Positions 33,241 through 42,450 of a stretch of 64,000 bases of DNA are shown here, piece after piece. The stretch covers positions 620,001 through 684,000 of the forward strand of contig NZ_SODU01000002.1 of assembly GCF_004366075.1 (NCBI RefSeq), read 5' to 3'. The first letter of the stretch is position 1, and each line of letters starts with the position of its first letter. This DNA comes from Kribbella pratensis. Its GTDB lineage: Bacteria > Actinomycetota > Actinomycetes > Propionibacteriales > Kribbellaceae. The position numbers and the translations under genes were made by a program. The notes beneath the pieces were generated by a model. That model saw only the letters and a list, made by a program, of their open reading frames with translations. It searched no databases and was not told the DNA's origin.

Positions 33241-34768
33241 GCTGGGCCTGAAGTACGGCCGCCGAGCCGTCGCTCTCTACCTGGCCTGTACGGCGCTGAT
33301 CGTCGCGGTCGGCCTGCTCGGTCCGTCGGTGGTCGTGCTGACCCTGACGAACAGGCACGCGTGGCTCCCGTCGTACTGGTTCGACACCAAGCCGAACGAC
33401 TGGCTGGTGTCGGTGATGATCTACGTCGCGATCGCGCTCGGCGGGTACGGCGTTTTCCTTGCCACCAAGGCGCTGAAGCACGGCTGGGCGCCGCGCGTCG
33501 ACCGGTTGATTGCCTTGGGCATCGGTACGACGGCGGCGATCACGTTGGTCCCGCCGATGGCGTCGGGCGACGTGCTGATCTACGCGGCGTACGGGCGCAT
33601 CATGGCGCTCGGCGGCGACCCGTACACGGCCTCACCGGCCGACACCATCCGGCTCGGGTACGACCCGGTGATCGCCGCGACCGAGCGCCCGTGGCAGGGC
33701 GCGCGCAGCGTGTACGGACCGATCGCGACCTGGATCCAGTGGCTGTCCTCGCTGATCGGCGGCGACTCCGCGCAACTGACGGTGTGGATGCTGCAGTTGT
33801 CGGTCGCGATCAGCCTGGTCGTCACCGGGCTGCTGCTGGTCAAGCTGGTCGGCAAGGACCTGCCGGCCAAGCGGCGCGTGATCATGCTCAGCCTCGCCAA
33901 CCCGCTGCTGCTGTGGTCGGTGCTGGCCGGTGCGCACAACGACGCGATCGCGGTGATGTTCGCGGTGATCGCGCTGGTGCTGTTCCGGCGGCACGTGTTC
34001 CTGGCCGGCATCCTGATCGGCGTCGCGGGCTGCACCAAGCTGTCGATCGGCCTGGTCGGGATCGCGATGCTGTGGGCGCTGCGCGCCGACCGTCGCAGGT
34101 GCCTCTACTTCTGCGGTGGCGGCGCGATCGCGATGGGCGGGCTGTACGCGATCGTCGGGCTGCAGGCGTTCCAGCAGGCACGGTCGCAGACGTCGTTCAT
34201 CTCCACCGGTACGCCGCACAAGGTGCTGCTGAGCTTCTTCACCCTGTTCCTGCCGAACGGTCTGGTGCGGACCGTCCTGGCGATCCTCGCCTGGGTCGGC
34301 CTGATCGTGGTGGCGATCCTGCTGACGCAGGTGCTGCCGAAGTCGTTGGTGCCGCAAACGCATCCGGACGACCCGACGCCGGCCGCGATCCGCTACACCG
34401 CGATCTACGCGATCGCCTGGGTGCTGACCGCGATGTACTCGCTCCCCTGGTACGACGTGATCGCCTGGGCCGCCCTCGCCGCGGTCGCCGCGTCGAAGGT
34501 CGACGGCTTGATGGTCGTCCGTACGACGATGCTCGCGATCGCGTACGTCCCCGGGCGGGATCCGCACGCCCGCCAGGTCGCCGCGAGCCTGTCGGACTCC
34601 CTGGAGTTCTTCAGCGCGCGCCTGCGCGACACCCTCTGCCCGGCGATCGAACTGGCCGTCCTGATCGGCCTGATCGTCTGGGCCCGCCGCAACGGCGCCC
34701 AGTGGTGGCCGTACGACTGGCCCCGCCGCAAGCAGAAGGTTGTCGCGCAGAACGCCGAAGCGCGCTAA
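33230..34768 (+). CDS. Membrane GT-C glycosyltransferase, MptB/GT87-like mannosyltransferase
   Basis: A 512-residue polytopic protein with about 12 hydrophobic segments. The first loop contains GDVLIYAAYGRIMALGGDPY and YGPIATWIQWL, the pattern of polyprenol-phosphomannose-dependent alpha-1,6-mannosyltransferases of actinobacteria. It probably adds mannose to a lipoglycan or cell-wall glycan on the outer face, with the GT2 gene upstream supplying or modifying the donor. ATG 33230 lies within the preceding gene and fits the usual N-terminus. It overlaps the convergent larC stop by 4 bp. Confidence 0.82.
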   Translation: MSTELGLKYGRRAVALYLACTALIVAVGLLGPSVVVLTLTNRHAWLPSYWFDTKPNDWLVSVMIYVAIALGGYGVFLATKALKHGWAPRVDRLIALGIGTTAAITLVPPMASGDVLIYAAYGRIMALGGDPYTASPADTIRLGYDPVIAATERPWQGARSVYGPIATWIQWLSSLIGGDSAQLTVWMLQLSVAISLVVTGLLLVKLVGKDLPAKRRVIMLSLANPLLLWSVLAGAHNDAIAVMFAVIALVLFRRHVFLAGILIGVAGCTKLSIGLVGIAMLWALRADRRRCLYFCGGGAIAMGGLYAIVGLQAFQQARSQTSFISTGTPHKVLLSFFTLFLPNGLVRTVLAILAWVGLIVVAILLTQVLPKSLVPQTHPDDPTPAAIRYTAIYAIAWVLTAMYSLPWYDVIAWAALAAVAASKVDGLMVVRTTMLAIAYVPGRDPHARQVAASLSDSLEFFSARLRDTLCPAIELAVLIGLIVWARRNGAQWWPYDWPRRKQKVVAQNAEAR

Positions 34769-36063
34769 CTCCAGAGGTCGTGGCCGGCTGCGATCGCCTT
34801 GGCGAGGACCGACTTCACCGGCTTCTTCAGGACGTTCGCGGCCGCGGCCACGTCGTCGTACTCCGGCTGCACGTTGATCACCTGACCGCCGTAGCGCGCG
34901 ATCTTCACGTGGATCGACTGGCCGTCGACGTCGACGGTCGCGAACTCGCGGTCCGCGGCGTGCTTGCGGATCCCGAACTCGCGCAGCCCGATCGCCGAGG
35001 TCTCGGCCAGGATCACCGCGCGGACCGTCTCGGCGTTCGCGCTCCCGACCAGGACCGACAGCGTGTGCGCCGGACGGCCCTTCTTCATCAGGATCGGGGT
35101 CAGCCACGCGTCGGCGGCGCCCGCCTCCATCAGCCGGGCCAGGACCTGCGGCCAGATCCGCGGGTCGAGGTCGTCGACGTTGGTCTCGTAGACGAGCTCC
35201 GTGGCCAATTCGTCGGCCGACGCACCGAGCACCACGCGCAGGATGTTCGGCACCTCGACCGGGTCCCGGCCGCCCGCTCCGACGCCGGTCTGCTCGATCC
35301 GCATCGGCGGCAGCGGGCCGAACTCGTCCGCCAGCGTCGCCAGCAGGGCGGCGCCGGTCGGTGTCGTCATCTCGTACGGCGCCGGACCGCCGGTCACCGG
35401 TGCTTCGGCCTCGGAGACCAGATGAAGGACCGCGGGACCCGGGATCGGGATGCGGCCGTGCTGACCGCGCACCTGACCCCCGCCGCCCAGCACGATCGTC
35501 GAGACCACGATGTGATCGAGGTCGAGAGACACGGACGCGGCGGCGACGCCGACGATGTCCGCGATCGCGTCCAGCGCGCCGACTTCGTGGAAGTGCACGG
35601 TGTCCGGCTCCACCCCGTGAGCGGCAGCCTCCGCGCGGGCGAGACGCCCGAAAGTATCCAGCGCACGCGCCCGCACCGCGTCGTCGAGCTGAGCCTCCTC
35701 GAGCAGCCGCCGAACCTCGGCCCAGGCCCGCGTCGGACCCGAGTGCCCGTGCCCATGCCCCGCCCCGCCGCCTTCCCCGAGCCCATGACCATGCCCGTGC
35801 CCGACGCCCGCCTCCTGCCCATGATCGTGCCCGTGTCCGGCGTCCGGGATGTTCTCCGGATGTGGCGTGCCGTTGACCTCGACGGTGGCTTTGGTGGCGG
35901 CGATCTGGTGGCGGGCGGTCTGCGTGACGGTGACGGACAACGACGGGTCCACGGCAGCGACCGCCGCGTTCACCGCGTTCAGGTCGGCACCTGCCGAGAT
36001 GAACGCGCCCAAGAGCATGTCACCGGAGGCGCCGGCCGAGCAGTCGATCCAAGCGACTCTCAT
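34765..36063 (-). CDS. larC: LarC, nickel-inserting enzyme of the nickel-pincer cofactor pathway
   Basis: A 432-residue LarC homologue, which inserts nickel into pyridinium-3,5-bisthiocarboxylate mononucleotide to form the NPN cofactor of lactate racemase-type enzymes. The start RVAWIDCSAGASGDMLLGAF, HFHEVGALDAIADIVG, MTTPTGAALLATLADEFG and ETNVDDLDPRIW are family motifs. Between residues ~105 and 145 it has a strongly His-rich loop (GHGHDHG, VGHGHGHG, AGHGHGHSG), likely nickel storage. The start overlaps the larB stop (ATGA). LarA and LarE are not in the window. Confidence 0.92.
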   Translation of the reverse strand: MRVAWIDCSAGASGDMLLGAFISAGADLNAVNAAVAAVDPSLSVTVTQTARHQIAATKATVEVNGTPHPENIPDAGHGHDHGQEAGVGHGHGHGLGEGGGAGHGHGHSGPTRAWAEVRRLLEEAQLDDAVRARALDTFGRLARAEAAAHGVEPDTVHFHEVGALDAIADIVGVAAASVSLDLDHIVVSTIVLGGGGQVRGQHGRIPIPGPAVLHLVSEAEAPVTGGPAPYEMTTPTGAALLATLADEFGPLPPMRIEQTGVGAGGRDPVEVPNILRVVLGASADELATELVYETNVDDLDPRIWPQVLARLMEAGAADAWLTPILMKKGRPAHTLSVLVGSANAETVRAVILAETSAIGLREFGIRKHAADREFATVDVDGQSIHVKIARYGGQVINVQPEYDDVAAAANVLKKPVKSVLAKAIAAGHDLWS

Positions 36064-36779
36064 CACGCCTCCTTCGTCTCGCGAGGAACCGACTGCCGAG
36101 CGACGCGTGCCGCGAACACCCCGGCCCCGAAGCCGTTGTCGATGTTGACGACCGTCACCCCAGGCGCGCACGAGTTCAGCATCCCGAGCAGCGCAGCCAG
36201 TCCACCGAACGAGGCGCCGTACCCAACTGACGTCGGCACCGCCACCAGCGGCACCCCGACCAGCCCGCCGACGACGCTCGGGAGCGCGCCCTCCATCCCC
36301 GCGACCACGATCAAGCAGTCCGCCGCGTCGAGCCGCTCCCGCTCTCCAAGGATCCGGTGCAGCCCCGCGACGCCCACATCGGTGATGACATCCACGCCGG
36401 CGCCGAACACGCGAGCCGTCGTCGCCGCCTCGGCAGCCACCGGAGCGTCCGACGTACCGGCTGCCACGACGGCGACAGTTCCCCGCCGCGTCGGCGGTTC
36501 GCCGAGCACCGCCGTACGGCCGACCGGGTCCACCACCGCATCCGGCAGCGCGGCAGTCACCGCCGCCTGGGCCTCGTCCGTCAACCGGGTCGCCAGTACG
36601 GCGTGACCGGGGTGTGTGGCGTGCAGGGTTCGCAGCAGTTCCACGACCTGAGACGGCGTCTTGCCCGCGCCGTAGACGACTTCGGCGTCTCCCGTGCGCC
36701 CGAGCCGGTCGGTGTCGAGCCGTGCGTAGCCGAGGTCGTGGACGCCCGGTTGTGGGCCCTGATCAGGCAAATGTGTCAC
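36063..36779 (-). CDS. larB: LarB, pyridinium-3,5-biscarboxylate mononucleotide synthase
   Basis: A 238-residue homologue of LarB, which carboxylates and hydrolyses nicotinic acid adenine dinucleotide in the first step of NPN cofactor synthesis. Family segments are EVVYGAGKTPSQV, TDVGVAGLHRI, IVVAGMEGALPSVVGGLV and the catalytic cysteine in LNSCAPGVTVVNIDNGFG. GTG 36779 is preceded at 6 nt by TAGATT on the minus strand and no ribosome site, so the mRNA may be leaderless. It is followed directly by larC. Confidence 0.92.
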   Translation of the reverse strand: MTHLPDQGPQPGVHDLGYARLDTDRLGRTGDAEVVYGAGKTPSQVVELLRTLHATHPGHAVLATRLTDEAQAAVTAALPDAVVDPVGRTAVLGEPPTRRGTVAVVAAGTSDAPVAAEAATTARVFGAGVDVITDVGVAGLHRILGERERLDAADCLIVVAGMEGALPSVVGGLVGVPLVAVPTSVGYGASFGGLAALLGMLNSCAPGVTVVNIDNGFGAGVFAARVARQSVPRETKEA

Positions 36780-36785
36780 GCCGCG

Positions 36786-36791
36786 AATCTA
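36786..36791 (-). promoter_or_regulatory. -10 element, leaderless type (TAGATT) for larBC
   Basis: On the minus strand TAGATT is 6 nt before GTG 36779, the larB start. Confidence 0.45.
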
Positions 36792-36878
36792 CGTTGCCCC
36801 GGGCCGAGGTACCGCATCCGTCCCCGGTCGTGCACGCTGTGCGATCACCTGAACACTCAGGAATAACACTCGATGCCT

Positions 36879-36884
36879 TAGGCT
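36879..36884 (+). promoter_or_regulatory. -10 element, leaderless type (TAGGCT)
   Basis: TAGGCT is 8 nt before GTG 36893, matching the layout at 32429. Confidence 0.5.
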
Positions 36885-36892
36885 CTCGTGCT

Positions 36893-37372
36893 GTGTCTTC
36901 GACGTTAGCCGGTGCCTTCGGGGTCGCCGCCCTCTTCGTGGCGGTGCTTGCCCTGGTGTTCGCGATCCAGGCCCTCCGGGCCCGGACGGTCTCGTCGGAC
37001 CAGGTCGCACCCGCCCCAGTCCCCGAGCCGGAAGCCCAACCGGCCCAGCCGGAGGCCAAACCCGGCACCGTGAAGTCGGAGCTGCGCAGGCTCGGCAAGG
37101 ACCTCGAAGTCACCCGCGGCGAGCTCAAGGGAACCCTCCAGCACCTTGCCGTCGTCCGGTACGACGCCTTCGGCGAAACCGGCGGCAAGCTCTCCTGGTC
37201 GATGGCAATCCTCGACGACAACGGCGACGGCGTCATCCTCACCTCGATCAACAGTCGCGCCGACGCCCGCACCTACGCCAAAGAAATCAAGTCCTTCACC
37301 AGCGAATCCAAACTCTCCCCCGAAGAGGAAGAGGCCTTGGAGAACCTCCGCAAGGAGTCCGAGCAGCCCTAG
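36893..37372 (+). CDS. DUF4446 family protein
   Basis: A 159-residue protein with one N-terminal membrane segment (LAGAFGVAALFVAVLALVFAI), a Pro/Glu-rich linker (PAPVPEPEAQPAQPEAKPG) and a cytoplasmic DUF4446 domain (VVRYDAFGETGGKLSWSMAIL, ILTSINSRADARTYAKEI). The domain is conserved in Gram-positive bacteria without a known role. GTG 36893 follows a leaderless-type -10. The stop overlaps the convergent PAP2-kinase gene by 4 bp. Confidence 0.88.
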   Translation: MSSTLAGAFGVAALFVAVLALVFAIQALRARTVSSDQVAPAPVPEPEAQPAQPEAKPGTVKSELRRLGKDLEVTRGELKGTLQHLAVVRYDAFGETGGKLSWSMAILDDNGDGVILTSINSRADARTYAKEIKSFTSESKLSPEEEEALENLRKESEQP

Positions 37373-38961
37373 CGGCGTTTGGGAACGCGGGCGGTCAGGG
37401 CTCCGGGTTCTATTTCGGTGAACAGGGAGCGGCCGGCGCCGATGGGATCGCCGTCCAGTTGGCGCTGGACGTCTACGGCAGCGACGAGCTCGACCTTGCG
37501 GCCGGTGAAGCGTTCCAGGTACATGTCGGTGCGGTGGGTGCGGGTCAGGAGCCGCCAGACGACGATCGGCCACTGGGTCACGCGCCGCGGGGCGATCACG
37601 ACGACGTCGAGGAGCCCGTCGTCGGGACGGGCGTCGGGGAGCAGAGGGATGTTGGCCTGCAGCATGCCGACGTTGCCGATCACGACCGTCCGGACGCGGC
37701 GTTCGATGGTCTCGGCGTCGTCGATGGTGATCTGGACGCGGACCGACGGGTGGTTGATGTTCTTCGCCGCCGACACCAGGTACGCCGTCCAGCCGATCTG
37801 CTTCTTCAGGTGCGGCGGGGCGTCGGAGATGATCGCGGCGTCCAGCCCGAGCCCGGCCATCACCGCGAACCGGTCGGTGTCGAGCCCGTCACCGTTGACC
37901 CGGACCAGGTCGATCCGCCGGTCGCGTCCCTCGAGGATCCGCTCCAGCGCGTCGTCCAGGTCGAGCGGGATGTGCAGGTTGCGCGCCAGCAGGTTCCCGG
38001 TGCCGGCCGGGATCACCCCGACCGGGATCCCGGTGTGCGCGAGCGCCGAGCACACCACGCGGACCGTCCCGTCACCGCCCGCGACCAGCACCAGGTCGGA
38101 CTCGTTCTCGATCGCCAGCTTCGCCATCGCGTTCCCGGCGTCGTCCACGCGGGTCTCCAGCCAGAGCGGATCGTCGAACCCGCGGACCGCGAGCGCCCGC
38201 GTCACCTTCCGCCGGAACGCCACGCCGTCGCCGACCTTGATCGGGTTCACGATGACGGCCGCCCGGGGCGGAGCCGTCGTACCGTCACCGTCCGACGGGG
38301 TACGCCGACGGCGCCGCCGCAGCCCCGGCCGGAGGCCGAACCCGATCGACGTCGCGGTCAGGATCGCCAGCCCGAGCGCCCAGCCGCCGAGTACGTCGGA
38401 CACGTAATGGACGTTCAGCGCGATCCGGTCGGCCGACGCGATCCACACCACCGCGATCACCGGCAGTAGCACCAGCAGCCGGAACCGTCGCCGCCAGCCG
38501 CGCACCGACGGCAGCACGACACCGAGCGCGCCGGCCATCACGAACGCGGCCGTCGCGTGACCGGACACGTACGAGAAGCCGCCGTTCTCGACCAGCATCA
38601 GCGCCGGCCGCTCCCGCTCGAAGATCGCCTTGACGGCCTGCACCAGGCCCAGCTCGGCGCCGGCGGAGGTGAGCAACCAGACGGTCAGCAACCGCGCCCG
38701 GCGATGCCACAGGTACGCCGCGACGACCACGATCACCGCCCGCGACGTCCAGGGCAGCACGACCGCCCCGATCACCTGCCAGACGTCCACGACGCTCTCG
38801 TGCGCAGCGCCGTACGACGCAGCTCGAGCGGCGACCGACTGGTCCCAGCGGGCCAGCGGCGGCCAGTGCCCGAACACGAGCACCGTGATCACGGCGAACG
38901 GCAGCGCACCCAGCACGACCGTGAGCACACGACCGATCGGACCGGGTGGGTGATGGTTCAT
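37369..38961 (-). CDS. Bifunctional PAP2 phosphatase / diacylglycerol kinase family protein
   Basis: A 530-residue fusion. The N-terminal ~230 residues are a PAP2 membrane phosphatase with [20 protein letters not shown] and [18 protein letters not shown]. The C-terminal half is a DAGK/YegS-type lipid kinase with [19 protein letters not shown] and [14 protein letters not shown]. The fusion could dephosphorylate phosphatidic acid or polyprenyl pyrophosphate and phosphorylate diacylglycerol, recycling lipids. The third PAP2 motif lacks the usual Ser-Arg (here Ala-Asp-Arg). ATG 38961 places the first helix near the start. Confidence 0.9.
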   Translation of the reverse strand: MNHHPPGPIGRVLTVVLGALPFAVITVLVFGHWPPLARWDQSVAARAASYGAAHESVVDVWQVIGAVVLPWTSRAVIVVVAAYLWHRRARLLTVWLLTSAGAELGLVQAVKAIFERERPALMLVENGGFSYVSGHATAAFVMAGALGVVLPSVRGWRRRFRLLVLLPVIAVVWIASADRIALNVHYVSDVLGGWALGLAILTATSIGFGLRPGLRRRRRRTPSDGDGTTAPPRAAVIVNPIKVGDGVAFRRKVTRALAVRGFDDPLWLETRVDDAGNAMAKLAIENESDLVLVAGGDGTVRVVCSALAHTGIPVGVIPAGTGNLLARNLHIPLDLDDALERILEGRDRRIDLVRVNGDGLDTDRFAVMAGLGLDAAIISDAPPHLKKQIGWTAYLVSAAKNINHPSVRVQITIDDAETIERRVRTVVIGNVGMLQANIPLLPDARPDDGLLDVVVIAPRRVTQWPIVVWRLLTRTHRTDMYLERFTGRKVELVAAVDVQRQLDGDPIGAGRSLFTEIEPGALTARVPKRR

Positions 38962-39043
38962 GGCCCGCTCAGATCCCCCTAGGTGGTCACGTGTACCTAG
39001 ATCATCATCCCGAATAGACTTCGCCGGTTCTGACACGCCCCGA

Positions 39044-39049
39044 TACCCT
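39044..39049 (+). promoter_or_regulatory. -10 element, leaderless type (TACCCT) for serS
   Basis: TACCCT is 6 nt before GTG 39056, and no ribosome site is present. Confidence 0.45.
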
Positions 39050-39055
39050 CAGGGT

Positions 39056-40330
39056 GTGATTGACGCGAAACTGCTCCGTGAGACCCCTGATGTCGTGCGC
39101 GCCGCCCTGACCAAGCGCGGCGAGAGTACGGACCTGGTCGACCAGATCCTGGTCGCTGACGGGGAGCGTCGATCGTCCATCTCCGCCTTCGAGGCGCTCC
39201 GGGCCGAGCAGAAGTCGCTCGGCAAGCAGGTCGCCCAGGCCAAGGGTGACGACCGCACCGCGCTGCTCGAGCGCACCAAGGCGCTGGCCGCCGAGGTCAA
39301 GGCCAACGAGGCCGCCGCGAACGACGCCGCCCGCCGCTTCGACGAGCTCGCCGCCGCCCTGCCGAACCTGGTGTCCGACGAGGCCCCGGTCGGCGGCGAG
39401 GACGACTACGTGGTGGTGGAGGAGGTCGGCAAGCCGCGCGACTTCGCGGCGGAGGGTTTCGAGCCCCGCGACCACCTGGCGCTGGGCGAGCTACTCGGCG
39501 CGATCGACATGGAACGCGGCGCGAAGATCAGCGGATCCCGGTTCTACTTCCTCAAGGGCGTCGGGATGCTGCTCCAGCTCGGCATGCTGCAGCTGGCCGT
39601 CCAGCAGGCGGTGGAGAACGGCTTCACCCCGATGATCACGCCGACGCTGGTCAAGCCCGAGGTGATGGGCGGCACCGGCTACCTGTCGGCGCACGACGAC
39701 GTGTACCGCCTCGAGGACCCCGAGCTGTACCTGACCGGTACGTCGGAGGTCGCGCTGGCCGGCTACCACATGGACGAGATCCTCGACCTGAGCAACGGCC
39801 CGATCCGGTACGCCGGGTGGTCGTCGTGCTACCGCAAGGAAGCCGGGTCGCACGGGAAGGACACCCGCGGGATCATCCGCGTCCACCAGTTCGACAAGGT
39901 CGAGATGTTCTCCTACTGCAGGCTGGAGGATGCGGCCGCGGAGCACCTGCGGCTGCTGGCCTGGGAGAAGGAGATGCTCGACAAGATGGAGTTGAGCTAC
40001 CGGGTGATCGACACCGCGACCGGTGACCTGGGCGTCTCGGCGTACCGGAAGTTCGACTGCGAGGCGTGGGTGCCGACGCAGGGCCGGTACCGCGAGCTGA
40101 CCTCGACGTCGAACTGCACGGACTTCCAGGCCCGTCGCCTGAACATCCGGCACCGCGACGCCGACGGCAAGACGCAGCCGGTCGCGACGCTGAACGGCAC
40201 CCTGGCGACCACTCGCTGGATCGTCGCGATCCTCGAGACGCACCAGCTGGCCGACGGCTCGGTCCGGGTGCCGACCGCGCTGCAGCCGTACGTCGGCGGC
40301 CGCGAGGTCCTCGAACCGGTCGCCAAATGA
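39056..40330 (+). CDS. serS: Seryl-tRNA synthetase
   Basis: A 424-residue class II synthetase charging tRNA-Ser. The start [17 protein letters not shown] leads into the long antiparallel coiled coil (residues ~30-100). Motif 2 is visible around [21 protein letters not shown] and motif 3 around [18 protein letters not shown] 39056 matches the usual N-terminus; the longer frame from 38960 adds a non-conserved Arg-rich leader. The stop overlaps the HAD hydrolase start (ATGA). Confidence 0.97.
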   Translation: MIDAKLLRETPDVVRAALTKRGESTDLVDQILVADGERRSSISAFEALRAEQKSLGKQVAQAKGDDRTALLERTKALAAEVKANEAAANDAARRFDELAAALPNLVSDEAPVGGEDDYVVVEEVGKPRDFAAEGFEPRDHLALGELLGAIDMERGAKISGSRFYFLKGVGMLLQLGMLQLAVQQAVENGFTPMITPTLVKPEVMGGTGYLSAHDDVYRLEDPELYLTGTSEVALAGYHMDEILDLSNGPIRYAGWSSCYRKEAGSHGKDTRGIIRVHQFDKVEMFSYCRLEDAAAEHLRLLAWEKEMLDKMELSYRVIDTATGDLGVSAYRKFDCEAWVPTQGRYRELTSTSNCTDFQARRLNIRHRDADGKTQPVATLNGTLATTRWIVAILETHQLADGSVRVPTALQPYVGGREVLEPVAK

Positions 40331-41121
40331 CGGATGGTCCGCGGCCGACGGCCGTTGCCCTGGACATCGATGGGACGCTGATCGACCACGACGAGGGGAT
40401 GTCGCCCGCGGTCGTCGACGCGGTCCGCCGTACCGCCGAGCAGGTGCCCGTGATCCTGGCCACCGGCCGGGCCTGGTCGACCACCAAGCCGGTGGCCGAG
40501 CGGCTCGGGCTGCGGTCCGGCGGATTCGTTGTCTGCAGCAACGGTGCGCGTACGCTGCGCTACCCGGACGGCGAGGTCGTCGACGAGCGGACCTTCGACC
40601 CGTCGACGGTGATCACGTCGGTGCGCCGGTACGCGCCGAACGCACGGATGGCGGTCGAGGACCAGGACGGCAGCTACCTGGTCACCGCGCCTTTCCCGGA
40701 CGGCGATCTCGGCGCGAACGCGCGGATCCGCGTGGTCGGCGACGACGAGCTCGCACCGCAACCCGTGACCCGGTTGATCATCCGGGACCCGGACCAGTCC
40801 GAGAGCGATTTCGTCCACCTGGCGGAACGCCTCGGCCTGCACGGGGTGAGCTACTTCGTGGGCTGGACCGCGTGGCTGGACATCGCGCCCGAGGGTGTGG
40901 ACAAGTCGACCGGCCTGAAGGTGGCGCTCGCCCAGTACAACCTGGACCCGGCCGGTCTGCTGGCGATCGGTGACGGACGCAACGACATCGAGATGCTCAC
41001 GTACGCCGGTCTCGGCATCGCGATGGACTCCGCCCCGGACGAGGTGAAGGTCGCCGCCGACGAGGTCACCAAGTCCGTCCAGGACGACGGCGTCGCCGCC
41101 GTACTCAACCGCTGGTTCTAG
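40327..41121 (+). CDS. HAD superfamily hydrolase, Cof type
   Basis: A 264-residue HAD phosphatase with a C2 cap. Motif I is [12 protein letters not shown], motif [10 protein letters not shown], motif III lysine in [10 protein letters not shown], and motif [14 protein letters not shown]. Members dephosphorylate sugar phosphates, FMN or related metabolites. It is translationally coupled to serS, an arrangement I recall from other actinobacteria, and shares its terminator. Substrate is unknown. Confidence 0.92.
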   Translation: MTDGPRPTAVALDIDGTLIDHDEGMSPAVVDAVRRTAEQVPVILATGRAWSTTKPVAERLGLRSGGFVVCSNGARTLRYPDGEVVDERTFDPSTVITSVRRYAPNARMAVEDQDGSYLVTAPFPDGDLGANARIRVVGDDELAPQPVTRLIIRDPDQSESDFVHLAERLGLHGVSYFVGWTAWLDIAPEGVDKSTGLKVALAQYNLDPAGLLAIGDGRNDIEMLTYAGLGIAMDSAPDEVKVAADEVTKSVQDDGVAAVLNRWF

Positions 41122-41181
41122 GCAACCTTTTCGGGCAGAACCGAAACCACTTGACAAACCACATGCCATAGGCAAGCGAAA

Positions 41182-41217
41182 GGCCCGGACTCCCTGTGAT
41201 CACAGGGCGTCCGGGCC
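41182..41217 (+). terminator. Terminator after serS-HAD operon
   Basis: A 36-bp near-perfect palindrome. GGCCCGGAC (41182-41190) pairs with GTCCGGGCC (41209-41217), and inside lies CCCTGTGA-TCACAGGG with one mismatch between stems. A pyrimidine-rich stretch (CCTTCTTTCTT) follows about 20 nt later. Confidence 0.85.
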
Positions 41218-41309
41218 AAGCCCATACCCCTCTGTCCTTCTTTCTTCAGTTCAAAAGAGGAAGGAGAAGGTGGGGTGTCCGATAGTCCGCTGGCGGGCCG
41301 AGTATCGGA

Positions 41310-41864
41310 TCAGGCGACTCGGCTGCCGCCGGTGCGGCGCGGCTGGTGCTGCTGGTCGACGACGGTGTCGAACGCGTCCAGCACGGCGCCGAGCTCGGGC
41401 CGCGGCCGCGGCGTCTTGGCTGCCGGGCTCTGACCGCGACGGGCCCGCCGCAGGTGCCTCTTGACCGTCGACAGCGAGCAGCCGAGCCGCATGGCCAGGG
41501 ACTCCAGGCTGTCGTTCGGGTACTGGGTGCGCAGCCGCAGGACTTCTTCGTGGCTGACCGGACGGCGGGTGCCCCGCGCGCCGGCAAGCTGGTCGAAGTC
41601 GTCCGCCTGCACCTCGACGTCGAGCAGGTTGCGGATCGAACGCCGTTGCGCAGCAGTGGTTCCGGCGACGAAGCCGCTCACGTCGTGCTCGGCGACGGCG
41701 CTGTACAGGCAGTCCGTGAAGAGCGGGCACGACGCGCAGATCGTCTTGGCCTCGCGGACGAGCTGCTCGTAGCGCTCCCTGGTACGACGCGTTGCGGACG
41801 CCGGCGGCGGCTCCTCCATCAGGCGGTGCTGGAAAATGTCGGAACGCGCGATGCAGCCGGTCAT
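41310..41864 (-). CDS. WhiB-family iron-sulfur regulator with fused C-terminal HTH
   Basis: A 184-residue protein. The N-terminal half is a Wbl domain with four cysteines: one in TGCIARSD and three in CASCPLFTDC (C-x2-C-x5-C), ligands for a [4Fe-4S] cluster. The usual G-[VI]-W-G-G turn is replaced by GFVAGTT. The C-terminal half has an HTH-like segment (SHEEVLRLRTQYPNDSLESL, then AMRLGCSLSTVKRHLRRARR) resembling sigma region 4 or LuxR-type helices. ATG 41864 has a strong GGGGGAGGGG just upstream. Likely a transcription factor binding DNA directly, unlike single-domain Wbl proteins. Confidence 0.82.
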   Translation of the reverse strand: MTGCIARSDIFQHRLMEEPPPASATRRTRERYEQLVREAKTICASCPLFTDCLYSAVAEHDVSGFVAGTTAAQRRSIRNLLDVEVQADDFDQLAGARGTRRPVSHEEVLRLRTQYPNDSLESLAMRLGCSLSTVKRHLRRARRGQSPAAKTPRPRPELGAVLDAFDTVVDQQHQPRRTGGSRVA

Positions 41865-42438
41865 TGCCCCCTCCCCCTTGGAACATGTGTCGACAGCCGC
41901 TCGGGAGCTACTGCCCCCCGGCCCCGCTAGATTGGCGCTGTTGACGATCATCAAGGCTCCCCAAGTATCAAGACCCGAATGAACGAACGGTGAACGACGT
42001 TCGTCCGCACGGATCCGCTAGCTGATGGACCTGCGCAATGTGCCTGCCCACCGTGTCGTCCCGGGCGCGGGACGGACCGATCCATAACTGTTGACGTCGC
42101 TGCCGCGGTTTTGGTTGCAGCCAATTCCGCAACAGTTCTTCGACGCTTGTATGTGCTTCCGGAGGTGGGGCGGCATCAGTCGCGCTGATCCAGAACAGGC
42201 TTACGACGCGAACGAACAGCCCCCGGTTCCCCGCCAGACCACCGCATGAAATCACGCGTCCCCCGGGTGGCGCAGGGGAACTAGCTGCCTTTGCAGCATC
42301 CTGCCGTAACGGTCTGGTGACGTTGTCAAAAGCTCAATCAGATAAGTCAAAAAGACTTGAAACCAACGTCTTACCGCTTGCGCCCGAGGCACCTGGAAGG
42401 GTAGTGCGCGACCAGCTCGCGCGAAGGTGCCGTGGCGA
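41865..42438. other. 574-bp intergenic region
   Basis: Upstream of both the whiB-like gene and the HAD gene. An ORF on the minus strand (41968-42255) has weak third-position GC bias and no recognisable protein, so I do not call it. ACGAAC (41983-41988) and GTTCGT (41999-42004) form a small dyad. The region is AT-richer than average and probably regulatory. Confidence 0.5.
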
Positions 42439-42444
42439 TATCGT
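42439..42444 (+). promoter_or_regulatory. -10 element, leaderless type (TATCGT)
   Basis: TATCGT lies 6 nt before GTG 42451, with no ribosome binding site. Confidence 0.4.
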
Positions 42445-42450
42445 TACCCG

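Noticed and set aside
33361..36606. A 1,081-codon open frame on the plus strand
   Set aside because: It runs out of frame through the mannosyltransferase gene and antisense to larC and larB. The composition is typical of high-GC shadow frames.
41968..42255. 95-codon minus-strand ORF upstream of the whiB-like gene
   Set aside because: Third-position GC is weak, no motif or ribosome site is visible, and it spans a likely promoter region.
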